This document shows positions 1 to 7,441 of a stretch of 13,238 bases of DNA, piece by piece. Position numbers and translations under genes: made by a program. The stretch's first letter is position 1. Each line of letters begins with the position of its first letter. The stretch spans positions 1-13,238 of the forward strand of contig URBB01000051.1 of assembly GCA_900545835.1 (NCBI GenBank), in the 5' to 3' direction. The DNA comes from an uncultured Collinsella sp. GTDB taxonomy: Bacteria; Actinomycetota; Coriobacteriia; Coriobacteriales; Coriobacteriaceae. Below the pieces are notes generated by a model, which saw nothing but the letters and a program-made list of their open reading frames with translations, was not told the DNA's origin and made no database searches.

Positions 1-49
1 GATTCGAACCGTCGACACCCGCGTCACTCATTTCCCCGCGGGGGGAGTT

Positions 50-72
50 TTCGAATCCGCCCGGGGGCACCA
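50..72 (+). other. tRNA 3'-end-like fragment (T-loop to CCA)
   Basis: The segment reads as a TTCGAAT T-loop, a CCGCC T-stem 3' strand, a CGGGGGC acceptor 3' strand, a discriminator A and CCA, which is the layout of a tRNA-Arg-type 3' end. The bases before it (45-49, GAGTT) cannot pair with CCGCC, and no matching GCCCCCG acceptor 5' strand, D arm or anticodon arm is visible in bases 1-49, so no complete tRNA is present here. It may be the duplicated 3' end of a tRNA left as an attachment site of an integrated element, a decayed tRNA, or coincidence. Bases 1-10 also resemble a T-loop and could belong to a tRNA cut by the window edge. Confidence 0.35.
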
Positions 73-82
73 GAGGAATATC

Positions 83-115
83 GAGCCCGGTACCGTTACG
101 GTGCCGGGCTCTTTT
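83..115 (+). terminator. Rho-independent terminator for a gene or RNA entering from the left
   Basis: A 12-bp stem (83-94 with 100-111, one G-T pair) closes a 5-base loop, GTTAC. A run of four T follows at 112-115. The T run lies on the plus strand, so it ends rightward transcription coming from outside the window or from the tRNA-like segment just upstream. Confidence 0.8.
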
Positions 116-151
116 GGTTTAAGGCATGCCGTAGTATTCGCTGCTTCAGAT

Positions 152-189
152 AAAGAAAGCGCCCGCTTGCTGGGGGAGCAAGCGGGCGC
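152..189 (-). terminator. Rho-independent terminator of the kinase/cell-wall operon
   Basis: A perfect 13-bp stem (159-171 with 177-189) encloses a five-G loop on the plus strand. Read on the minus strand the hairpin is followed by TTTCTTT (158-152). It lies about 50 bases past the pknB stop codon and is the natural end of the minus-strand operon. With the plus-strand terminator at 83-115 it forms a convergent pair. Confidence 0.85.
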
Positions 190-207
190 CTGTGAGCGAA
201 TATGTTT

Positions 208-221
208 GCGGCGAAAGCCGC
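208..221. repeat. Small hairpin in the pknB 3' untranslated region
   Basis: A perfect 5-bp stem, GCGGC with GCCGC, closes a GAAA tetraloop on the plus strand (TTTC on the minus strand). It lies between the pknB stop and the operon terminator. No T run follows on either side, so it is not a terminator by itself. It may stabilise the transcript end or be incidental. Confidence 0.35.
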
Positions 222-241
222 GATGAGCGGTGGGGTGGCGA

Positions 242-2203
242 CTAGTTGGTCGTACCGGAATCGTCGCCCGTGCTCGTGCCCGAGCCCGAGCCCGAACCAG
301 AAAGTGCGACCGTCAGCGTAATCGTGCTGTCGGTGGACTGCTTGCCAGTGGGGGAGACGCCCGTAACGGTGGCATCCTCGTTACCGCTTACGGGATTGCC
401 GTTCTGGTCACAGAAGCCAATGTTATAGAAACCGGCGTTGTTGAGCGCGGTAACGGCGGCGGAGATGCTCTTGCCGTACAGGTTGCCCGGGACGGTGGCC
501 TTGCCGGACTTCTTGGCAATGACGACGGTAATCGTGGCGCCGGGCTTCTGCTTGCCGCTGGGGTTCCAGCTGATCACGGTGCCCTCGGTAACCGAGTCGT
601 TCTCCTGGTAGCTCACGTCGACGCCAAAGCCTGCCATATCGAGGGCGTTGCGCGCCTGGGCCTCGGTCATGTCGGTCAGGTCGGGGACGGACGTGGTATC
701 CGGGCCGCTCGAGACCTTGTACGAGATGGTCGTGCCCTTCGCGACTTCCTTACCGGCTTCGGTGCCCTGCTCAAAGACCTGGCCCTCATCAGCCTCGTTG
801 GCCTCCTCGGAGGCGTTGCCCTTCAGGCCAACGCTTGCCAGTGCGGCTTCTGCTTGGTCCTTGGTCAGGCCGACAAGTTTGGGAACCTCAACCTTTTCGG
901 AGGGCTTGGGGCCCTTGGAGATTACCAGGTTCACCTTGGTGCCCTTGGTCTTCTTGGTGTTGCCGTTGGGCGTCTGCTCGGCGACCTTGCCCTCGTCGAC
1001 ATCGTCGTTGTAGCTTTGGTCGATGGTGCCGACCTCGAGGCCGGCTTCCTTGATCAGCTCGACGGCGGTCTGCTGGTTCTTGCCCAGCACGTCGGGCACG
1101 GTGACCTGCTCGCCGCCAAAGAGTCCTGTGGCAAAGGCCACCACGATGCCGATGACGGCAACCGCTGCCACCACGGCGGCGATGATCTTGTTCTTGTTGG
1201 ATTTGGGCTTTTCGACTTCGTAGGAGCCGGTGGAGCCCGAAACCGAGCTACGGGCGGTATTTTGGCCGCTCACGCCCGAGACGGGACGCACCATGGCGCG
1301 CGTCTGATCGGAAAGCTCGCGAGTCTTGGTAGCGCCCAGCTCACCGGGGGCACCGATGATGCGCGTGGGCTCCGAGACGTTGACGGCACGGCCCGACAGG
1401 TAGCTGTTGAGCACCTGACGCAGCTCGTCGGCGGTCTGGAAGCGGTTTGCCGGGTCCTTCTCCATGCACTTGAGGATGATGCGCTCAAGGTCGGCGTCGA
1501 CACCGGAGTTGATCTGGCTCGGCGGAATAGGCAGCTCGTTGACCTGCTTGAGTGCGACCGAGATAGCGTCGTCACCGTCAAAGGGAACGCGGCCGGTGGC
1601 GCATTCATACATTACGACGCCCAGCGAGTAGATATCCGAGGTGGGGCCGAGGTCCTGACCACGGGTCTGCTCGGGGCTGACGTAGTGGGCGGTTCCCAGC
1701 ACGTTGTTGTCTTGCGTGAGGTGGCTGTTCTTGGCGCGCGCAATGCCAAAGTCCATCACCTTGATGTTGCCGTCGGGCAGCACCATGATGTTCTGCGGCT
1801 TAATGTCGCGGTGGATGATCTCGTGCTTGTGGGCGACCGAAAGCGCGGAGCTGATCTGCGAGCCGATCTGGGCGACCTTCTTGGGGTCGAGGGCGCCGTG
1901 GCTCTTGATGCCGCTCTTAAGGTCGGTGCCGCGCAGGTACTCCATGACGATGTAATAGGTGTCGCCGTCCTTGCCCCAATCGTAGACGCCCACGATATAG
2001 GGGGAGGAGAGACCGGCTGCTGCCTGGGCCTCCTGCTTAAAGCGTGCGGCGAAGGTCGCGTCGCCAGCATACTGCGGCAGCATGATCTTGACGGCTACCG
2101 TGCGGTCGAGAACCTGGTCCTGTGCACGGTAGACGGTCGCCATGCCGCCTGTTCCCACCTTATCCTTGAGGAGGTATCTTCCCCCGAGGACCCTCTGTTC
2201 CAT
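242..2203 (-). CDS. pknB: PknB-type PASTA-domain serine/threonine protein kinase
   Basis: Membrane receptor kinase that phosphorylates cell-wall and division proteins on Ser/Thr in response to peptidoglycan fragments or lipid II (known for the family). With the start used here it has 653 residues. The kinase domain covers about 8-270, with a Gly loop GTGGMATV, ATP lysine K39 in VAVK, HRDIKPQN (131-138), DFG (151-153) and SPEQ (176-179). A basic, Ser/Thr-rich juxtamembrane stretch precedes one TM helix (about 340-362). Four PASTA repeats follow (about 366-430, 437-499, 504-564, 568-638), then a Gly/Ser/Thr tail. The ATG at 2203 is preferred over the ATG at 2218 because AGGAG sits 5 bases before it. 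It is the last gene of the operon, 132 bases after the RodA-PbpA fusion and before a strong terminator. All catalytic residues are present. No pknA is seen beside it, unlike mycobacteria. Confidence 0.95.
   Translation of the reverse strand: MEQRVLGGRYLLKDKVGTGGMATVYRAQDQVLDRTVAVKIMLPQYAGDATFAARFKQEAQAAAGLSSPYIVGVYDWGKDGDTYYIVMEYLRGTDLKSGIKSHGALDPKKVAQIGSQISSALSVAHKHEIIHRDIKPQNIMVLPDGNIKVMDFGIARAKNSHLTQDNNVLGTAHYVSPEQTRGQDLGPTSDIYSLGVVMYECATGRVPFDGDDAISVALKQVNELPIPPSQINSGVDADLERIILKCMEKDPANRFQTADELRQVLNSYLSGRAVNVSEPTRIIGAPGELGATKTRELSDQTRAMVRPVSGVSGQNTARSSVSGSTGSYEVEKPKSNKNKIIAAVVAAVAVIGIVVAFATGLFGGEQVTVPDVLGKNQQTAVELIKEAGLEVGTIDQSYNDDVDEGKVAEQTPNGNTKKTKGTKVNLVISKGPKPSEKVEVPKLVGLTKDQAEAALASVGLKGNASEEANEADEGQVFEQGTEAGKEVAKGTTISYKVSSGPDTTSVPDLTDMTEAQARNALDMAGFGVDVSYQENDSVTEGTVISWNPSGKQKPGATITVVIAKKSGKATVPGNLYGKSISAAVTALNNAGFYNIGFCDQNGNPVSGNEDATVTGVSPTGKQSTDSTITLTVALSGSGSGSGTSTGDDSGTTN
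275..298. repeat. Tandem hexamer encoding the Gly-Ser tail of PknB
   Basis: Four imperfect copies of a hexamer (plus-strand CGAGCC; minus-strand GGCTCG) run head to tail and encode Gly-Ser pairs at the extreme C-terminus of PknB, outside the last PASTA repeat. Such short in-frame arrays change copy number by slippage without breaking the frame. Confidence 0.6.
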
Positions 2204-2208
2204 TCCTG

Positions 2209-2213
2209 CTCCT
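2209..2213 (-). promoter_or_regulatory. Ribosome binding site deciding the pknB start
   Basis: AGGAG on the minus strand lies 5 bases before the ATG at 2203. The upstream in-frame ATG at 2218 has no comparable site and lies upstream of this one. The 653-residue product is therefore more likely than 658. Confidence 0.7.
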
Positions 2214-2275
2214 AACATAACTATTCGCTCAACGATGTGTGTAGTACCTATGATGTGGCCGCTGGGGCCGTGTGG

Positions 2276-2307
2276 CGCGTTGCCGCTAACTCTTCGGCCG
2301 CGGCGCG
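2276..2307 (-). repeat. GC-rich imperfect hairpin between rodA-pbpA and pknB
   Basis: CGCG-TTG-CCGC (2276-2286) pairs with GCGG-CGCG (2300-2307) across a 13-base loop, with a 3-base bulge. It lies in the only sizeable gap inside the operon (2204-2335). There is no T run after it on the minus strand, so it is not a classical terminator. It may act as a processing or partial-attenuation element, or be a by-product of GC-rich sequence. Confidence 0.35.
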
Positions 2308-2335
2308 CCTCGGGTGTCCGATTCGATCATGGGCA

Positions 2336-5206
2336 TCACGCTCCCTGTGCGGCAAGCGCCGCGGTCAGGACGATGCCGGCGATCTTGGCGGCCTTGACGT
2401 CATGCTTGTCGTAATCCTCTAAGGCCACCGAGATGGCGACCGTGGGTGAATCGTAAGGTGCAAAGCCAACGAACATCGAGTTGACGTTGGTGCCGCCAGT
2501 CTCGGCCGAGCCGGTCTTGCCGGCGACCTTGACGCCTGGGATCTGGGCATCGGTGCCGGTGCCGGACTGGACGACGGCAAGCATGGCCTGCTTGACCTGG
2601 TCGGCCGTGGCGGAGCTGACGGCCTGACCAAGCGAGCGGGACTGCGTGGTCTTGACCACGGTTCCGTCCGGGGCGAGTACCTGGGCTACAAAGTACGGGT
2701 CCATGACCACGCCGCTGTTAGCGATGGCGGCGGCAATCACGGCGTTTTGCATGACGGTGGTCTGCGGGCCGGGCGTGTGGTCCATGCCGACAGGCTGGCC
2801 GGCGCCGGCCCAGGCGGTCTCCCACTCGGTCATGAGCGACGGGTCGGCCATGATGGAGGCCGCGGAGGTCAGGTCCTGGCCGAGCTTTTGGCCGTAGCCA
2901 AAGGCGTTGGCAAACTGCACGAGCGTGTTTGCGCCAACTTCGTTTGCCACCTGGCCGAAGACGACGTTGGAGGACACGGCAAAGGCCTGCTGCAGGCTGA
3001 TGGTGCCGTAGCTCTCGTTGGCATAGTTGGTGACCGGTGCGTTGCCGATGTCCATGGAGCCGGGCGCCTGGTAGGTGCTGGTAAGGCTGGCGGTACCGGT
3101 CTCGAGTGCCGCGGAAAGCGTAACGACCTTAAACGTTGAGCCCGGCGTGTACAGCGCGTCCATGGCGCGATTGTACATGGAGCCGTCCTCGCCGCCGCCC
3201 GTCTGCAGCAGGGCATCGATGTTGGTGTTGTCGTAGGTGGGCGAGCTGGCACATGCGAGCACCGCGCCGGTACGCGGGTCGATGACCACTACAGCGCCCT
3301 TAAAGCCCTTGAGCGCCTGCTCGGCCGCCGTCTGGATACGCGAGTCGATGGTGAGCTTGGCGGTGTTGCCCGGCTGGGTCTGGCCCGCGAGCGACGCGAT
3401 GGCGTTGTTCCAGCTGGAGTAGTCCTTAGAACCGGTGAGCGTGTCGTTCATGACGCTCTCGATGGCGGTGGTGCCATACTGCTGGCTCACGTAGCCAACC
3501 ACGTGCGCTGCCAGGTTACCGTTGGGGTAGGAGCGTACGTAGGTGCCGTCCTCCTGCTGCAGCGACTCGGCCAGCGTCACGCCGTCGGACGTGATGATGG
3601 AACCGCGCTGGATGTACTTGGAGCGGGCGATGGTGTGGTTGTTGGTCGGCATGTCCTGATAGTCCTTGGCCTTGATGACCTGGACATAGGTGAGGTTGCC
3701 GATAAGGATGGCGAACAGCGCCGTAAAGGCGAGCACCGCACGAGTTAGACGGTTGGCAAGCGCAACGCGGCCGAGCACACCGGATTCAGGCGTGTCGAGC
3801 AGGCGACGACGCATGCGCGAGCCGACGGAATGGCTACCGCTGCCGTAGGAAGACGAGGTGGCAAAGCGCGTGCCCGTCGGGGCGGCGGCCGATGCGACCT
3901 GATCATCGGTGATGGCGGCCATGGTGCCGGTGCCGGTAAGCTCGGCCTCGCGTCCGGTCGCCTCGTCACCGGCGCGCAGCAGGAGCGCGACGATGATAAA
4001 GCTCGCCAGCAGCGAGGAGCCGCCCTGGCTCATAAAGGGCAGGGTGACGCCGGTCAGCGGGATCAGGCGGGTTACGCCGCCAACGATCAAGAAGGCCTGG
4101 AAGCTGATGGCGGCCGTAAGGCCCGTGGCGCTAAAGGCGGCGAGGTCGGATTTAGCGCGGGCAGCCGTGGTGAGGCCACGCACGGCAAAGAGCATAAACA
4201 GGATGAGCACGGCGCCGCCGCCCAAAAGGCCCATCTCCTCGCCGATAGCCGAGAAGATAAAGTCGGACTCGACGACAGGGATGTTGTTGGCCATGCCGTT
4301 GCCGATGCCAACACCGACCAGACCGCCATCGGCAAGCGAGAAGAGCGACTGGACGATCTGGTAGCCCTGGCCCTGGGCGTCCCTAAACGGATCGACCCAA
4401 ACCTGGAAACGCACCTGAACGTGCGATAGGAACTTGTAGGCGCCCACGGCTCCAACGGCTAAGAGCGCAAGGCCGATAACGACATACGAAAAGCGCCCCG
4501 TGGCAACGTAGAGCATCAGCAAGAAGATGGTGTAGAACAGCACGGCCGAACCCAGGTCGCGTTCGAAGACGACGACGAGCAGGCACACACCCCACACGGC
4601 AAACAACGGCAGTAGCAGTCGCAGGCGAGGGATCTTAAAGCCCAAGATCTTGCGGTTGGAGATGGAGAGCAGCTCGCGGTTCTCGGCCAGGTACCCGGCC
4701 AGGAACAGCACGATAAAGACCTTGGCGAACTCGCCGGGCTGGATGGTAAAGCCCGCGATGCGAATCCACAGCTTGGAGCCCGAGATCGTGGTGCCGATAA
4801 AGATAGGCAGCATCAGCAGGATGATGCCGATGATGCCAAAGGTGTACTTGTAGCGCATGACCACGTCGAGGTTTTTGACTAGTGCAAGCGTTCCCACCAT
4901 GAGCGCCACCGAGACAAACAGGATGATGAGCTGTGAGATGGCGAGAGCGGGGGCGAGACGCGTCACGAACGTGATGCCGATGCCCGAAAGTATAAATACG
5001 ATGGGCAGGATGGCGGGGTCGGCACCGGGCGCCAAGATGCGCACGGCAATGTGGGCCGCGGCAAAGGCGGCAAAGAGGCCGATCGGTACGGCGAGCGTCT
5101 CAAAGGAGATAGCGGCGCCCGCAGTGAGCACGTACATCGCATACAGCAGGATGACGGGGAACGCCGAGGCGATGAGCAAGAGCAGCTCGGTGTTGCGGCG
5201 ACTCAT
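2336..5206 (-). CDS. RodA-PbpA fusion: SEDS glycosyltransferase joined to class B penicillin-binding protein
   Basis: One 956-residue open frame joins two proteins that are normally separate. Residues 1 to about 412 are a polytopic SEDS (FtsW/RodA/SpoVE) peptidoglycan polymerase with around ten TM segments. The FERDLG motif (214-219) and ESDFIF (313-318, putative catalytic Asp315) are present. Residues about 412-485 are a hydrophilic linker ending in an Arg cluster. About 487-510 is a single TM helix, followed by RGSIITSDG (about 534-542) and a transpeptidase domain (about 636-952) with all three active-site motifs: STFK (Ser690, Lys693), SSN (745-747) and KTGS (897-900). Topology fits: the SEDS C-terminus is cytoplasmic, the next helix crosses outward, and the transpeptidase is extracytoplasmic. 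The ATG at 5206 is preferred over the GTG at 5215 because AGGGAG lies 8 bases before it. It follows pstP by 16 bases. No ribosome binding site precedes the internal Met codons in the linker, so separate translation of the PBP looks unlikely. The product should both polymerise and cross-link glycan strands during growth. Confidence 0.93.
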   Translation of the reverse strand: MSRRNTELLLLIASAFPVILLYAMYVLTAGAAISFETLAVPIGLFAAFAAAHIAVRILAPGADPAILPIVFILSGIGITFVTRLAPALAISQLIILFVSVALMVGTLALVKNLDVVMRYKYTFGIIGIILLMLPIFIGTTISGSKLWIRIAGFTIQPGEFAKVFIVLFLAGYLAENRELLSISNRKILGFKIPRLRLLLPLFAVWGVCLLVVVFERDLGSAVLFYTIFLLMLYVATGRFSYVVIGLALLAVGAVGAYKFLSHVQVRFQVWVDPFRDAQGQGYQIVQSLFSLADGGLVGVGIGNGMANNIPVVESDFIFSAIGEEMGLLGGGAVLILFMLFAVRGLTTAARAKSDLAAFSATGLTAAISFQAFLIVGGVTRLIPLTGVTLPFMSQGGSSLLASFIIVALLLRAGDEATGREAELTGTGTMAAITDDQVASAAAPTGTRFATSSSYGSGSHSVGSRMRRRLLDTPESGVLGRVALANRLTRAVLAFTALFAILIGNLTYVQVIKAKDYQDMPTNNHTIARSKYIQRGSIITSDGVTLAESLQQEDGTYVRSYPNGNLAAHVVGYVSQQYGTTAIESVMNDTLTGSKDYSSWNNAIASLAGQTQPGNTAKLTIDSRIQTAAEQALKGFKGAVVVIDPRTGAVLACASSPTYDNTNIDALLQTGGGEDGSMYNRAMDALYTPGSTFKVVTLSAALETGTASLTSTYQAPGSMDIGNAPVTNYANESYGTISLQQAFAVSSNVVFGQVANEVGANTLVQFANAFGYGQKLGQDLTSAASIMADPSLMTEWETAWAGAGQPVGMDHTPGPQTTVMQNAVIAAAIANSGVVMDPYFVAQVLAPDGTVVKTTQSRSLGQAVSSATADQVKQAMLAVVQSGTGTDAQIPGVKVAGKTGSAETGGTNVNSMFVGFAPYDSPTVAISVALEDYDKHDVKAAKIAGIVLTAALAAQGA

Positions 5207-5214
5207 AAGCGGCA

Positions 5215-5220
5215 CTCCCT
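5215..5220 (-). promoter_or_regulatory. Ribosome binding site deciding the rodA-pbpA fusion start
   Basis: AGGGAG on the minus strand ends 8 bases before the ATG at 5206 and directly overlaps the alternative GTG at 5215, which therefore cannot use it. It starts just after the pstP stop codon. Confidence 0.65.
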
Positions 5221-5222
5221 TT

Positions 5223-7022
5223 CTAGTTCTTATCGGAGGCTTCGGCCTCGGCGGACTGTTCGGCGGTTTTCTCGGAATCTGATTCGGAGGTCGATCCCTG
5301 ATTGGTGTTGTCGCGAATCGTTTGCGCGTCGATCACCTGGCGGGTCTGCTCCTCGTCGATCTGGTGGCGGTACTTGGATATCGTGTCCTGCGCATCGTCG
5401 ACACTTGTTTGCGGAATGCCCGCCTTGAGGCGGTTTTGCGTGTCTTCGGGCAGGTCGGACAGCTTAATGCTGGTTTCGCTCTCGAGCCAGTGGAGCTTGA
5501 GTCCGAGCGGCTTGCCGGGCAGGCCGCGCCAGACGGCGACATTGCCCTGGTAGGTACCCAGGTAGTATGAGCCGGTGACACCCGTGTAGGCCCAGATGCC
5601 AGCTGCCAGCACAAAGACGAGGGCCAGGATGGCGGCGATAGTAATGTTGCGGCGACGCACGCGTTGCGCCTCGCGCATAACGCCATCGTCAACCAGGTCA
5701 ACGACTACTACGGTCACGTTGTCGTGGCCGCCGGCGGCAAGCGCCGCGTCCACTAGGTTGTCGACGCAGATTTGCGCGGTTGAGGACTGCGTGGCGATGT
5801 TCTCGATATCGCTATCGGGAATCATGCTCGAGAGGCCGTCGGAGCACAGGATCAGACGGTCGCCTTCCTCGATATGCAGAGTGAAGTGGTCGGCATACAT
5901 GGCGGGGTCCGAGCCCAGTGCGCGGGTGATGACCGAACGGTTGGGGTGGACGCGAGCCTCGTCTGCCGTGATCTCGCCGGCGTCCACGAGCTCCTCCACG
6001 TAGGAGTGGTCGCGGGTCACGCGGATGAGCGTGCCCTCGTGGAGCAGATAGGCGCGAGAGTCGCCCACGTGGGCGATGGCGAGCGTGTCGTTTTCGATGT
6101 AGGCGCAGGTGGCTGTGCAGCCCATGCCGGGCTTGCCCAGGCCGTTCAGGGCCGCCTCGATTACGGCGGCGTTGGCTGCCTCGACGGCTGCGGCCAGGCG
6201 TGCTGCGTCGGCGGACTGTGGGGCCGTCTTGGCAATAGTCTCGACGGCGATGGAAGAGGCTACCTCGCCGGCAGCGTGACCACCCATGCCGTCGCATACG
6301 CAAAAGAGCGGCGACTGCACCAGGTAGGAATCCTCATTGTGCGGGCGCACGCAGCCAACGTCGGAGCGGGCGCCCCACATAAGTTGCGTGGTGGTGCCGG
6401 CATCATAGGTCGAGTCGGTCTCGATGCGCTCCTCGGTCAGGGGCTCAAAGCTCATGGTCGAGCCGGGGTCTTTGAGCTTGGCCTCAACGGCGGCAACGTC
6501 GATTTCGGCGGTGTCACCGGGAGAGACGGTGTCGGTCACGGGGTTTGATTCGGAATCACCGGTGTCCGGGGAGTCGGGCTCCTCGGACACGCGGGCGGTC
6601 GACTCGTCGTCTTGCGGGCTGACGTCTATAGGCTCGGGCGCCGGCGTAGACGCGGGCGCAACCTCGGACGCCGGGGCCATGGGAAACGCCGGCGCGGCGG
6701 GCTCGGGTGCCGCAAACACCGCAGCGCTCTCGTTGATTGCCGCGGCGACGGGCTCTGCAAAGTGAGCCGGCGCCGGGGTTGCTTCGGGCGCTGTGGGCTG
6801 TTCCGCAGCATGTGCGCCGATGGGCGCCGCTACGGCATCCTCTTCGTCCTCGTTATCGGCGAGATCCGAAATATCATGCGTTACATGCGAAAGAGGCAGG
6901 GAGAACACGGTGTCCTCGGGCTCCACGGGTGCGGAGCCCGCCGGAGCGGCGTGGGCCGGCGCAGCTGTGGCGGCGGCCGGTGCCTCGGTCATAGTTGCGG
7001 ACTTGTTCTCCTCGTCGATCAT
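5223..7022 (-). CDS. pstP: PP2C-family serine/threonine phosphatase PstP with long disordered N-terminus
   Basis: Mn/Mg-dependent phosphatase that reverses PknB-type phosphorylation. It has 599 residues. Residues 1 to about 213 are Ala/Pro/Glu/Asp/Ser/Thr-rich and look disordered. The PP2C core (about 214-445) carries RPHNED (226-231), CDGMGGH (243-249), GDSRAY (320-325), CSDG (393-396) and GGHDN (431-435), so the metal-binding acidic residues are all visible. An Arg-rich stop (about 454-458) precedes one TM helix (about 459-480). An outside domain (481-599) begins with a YYLGTYQGNVAVWRG stretch resembling the extracellular part of mycobacterial PstP and ends in an acidic Ser/Glu tail. The ATG overlaps the fhaB stop as ATGA, with AAGGTG 8 bases upstream, implying translational coupling. 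The N-terminal extension is unusual, since family members normally start at the catalytic core. The core-proximal Met214 could be an alternative start but has no supporting site that I could see. Confidence 0.93.
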   Translation of the reverse strand: MIDEENKSATMTEAPAAATAAPAHAAPAGSAPVEPEDTVFSLPLSHVTHDISDLADNEDEEDAVAAPIGAHAAEQPTAPEATPAPAHFAEPVAAAINESAAVFAAPEPAAPAFPMAPASEVAPASTPAPEPIDVSPQDDESTARVSEEPDSPDTGDSESNPVTDTVSPGDTAEIDVAAVEAKLKDPGSTMSFEPLTEERIETDSTYDAGTTTQLMWGARSDVGCVRPHNEDSYLVQSPLFCVCDGMGGHAAGEVASSIAVETIAKTAPQSADAARLAAAVEAANAAVIEAALNGLGKPGMGCTATCAYIENDTLAIAHVGDSRAYLLHEGTLIRVTRDHSYVEELVDAGEITADEARVHPNRSVITRALGSDPAMYADHFTLHIEEGDRLILCSDGLSSMIPDSDIENIATQSSTAQICVDNLVDAALAAGGHDNVTVVVVDLVDDGVMREAQRVRRRNITIAAILALVFVLAAGIWAYTGVTGSYYLGTYQGNVAVWRGLPGKPLGLKLHWLESETSIKLSDLPEDTQNRLKAGIPQTSVDDAQDTISKYRHQIDEEQTRQVIDAQTIRDNTNQGSTSESDSEKTAEQSAEAEASDKN

Positions 7023-7435
7023 CGACGGTTCACCTTCATGACCACGTCGCCAATCTGGACTTCGTCGCCCTCACGCAGCGTCGCGGGCTCCACGAGTTGG
7101 CGGCCGTTGACGAGCGTGCCGTTAAGTGAGTTGAGGTCCTCGATGATGAGCGCCGGGCCCTGCAGCGAAAAGCGCGCGTGCGAGGCTGAAACGAACGGTT
7201 CGTTGATGCAGATGTCCGAAGATGGCGAGCGACCGACGATGACGGGGCCGAGCATGTCTACGTGGATGCCGCGGATACCGCGCGGACCCTTGTCCACATC
7301 GATCGTCCAGATAGCCGAGTCGCGGCGCTGTCCACGCACAAGTCCCACGCCGGTCTTCATGACGACGAACAGAAAGATATAGAGCAGGGCGACCAGGACG
7401 ATGCGGCCTGCAAAAAGGACGATATCGATGTTCAT
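7019..7435 (-). CDS. fhaB: Membrane-anchored FHA-domain protein (FhaB/FipA-like)
   Basis: Small phosphothreonine-binding adaptor of 138 residues. An N-terminal TM helix (about 6-30) anchors it. The FHA domain (about 52-136) has the conserved GRSPSSD, SASHARF and LNSLNGT motifs that form the phosphothreonine pocket. In mycobacteria the equivalent protein is phosphorylated by the operon kinases and links them to division proteins (family knowledge). It begins 6 bases after fhaA, with AGGGGA overlapping the fhaA stop region 9 bases before the ATG. It shares ATGA with pstP at its end. Confidence 0.9.
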   Translation of the reverse strand: MNIDIVLFAGRIVLVALLYIFLFVVMKTGVGLVRGQRRDSAIWTIDVDKGPRGIRGIHVDMLGPVIVGRSPSSDICINEPFVSASHARFSLQGPALIIEDLNSLNGTLVNGRQLVEPATLREGDEVQIGDVVMKVNRR

Positions 7436-7441
7436 AAGCGA

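Noticed and set aside
1..72. Class II tRNA-Ser (CGA) reading on the minus strand
   Set aside because: The putative anticodon loop around 50-56 has no pairing anticodon stem, there is no D arm, and the variable region would be too long.
230..2215. 661-residue open frame on the plus strand opposite pknB
   Set aside because: It is the antisense shadow of a clear kinase gene in GC-rich DNA. It has Gly/Ala/Val/Asp-rich composition, no recognisable motif and no ribosome binding site, and the minus-strand protein has every kinase and PASTA feature.
3812..3922. Internal starts that would split the RodA-PbpA fusion into two proteins
   Set aside because: The Met codons at 3814 and 3922 (minus strand) have no Shine-Dalgarno sequence upstream, and the frame is continuous through the linker.
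3830..4429. 199-residue plus-strand frame opposite the SEDS domain
   Set aside because: Antisense shadow. Low-complexity basic/Gly composition and no family resemblance.
6612..7382. 256-residue plus-strand frame opposite pstP and fhaB
   Set aside because: Antisense shadow with an Arg/Gly-rich start typical of GC-rich complements. The FHA and PP2C reading is well supported.
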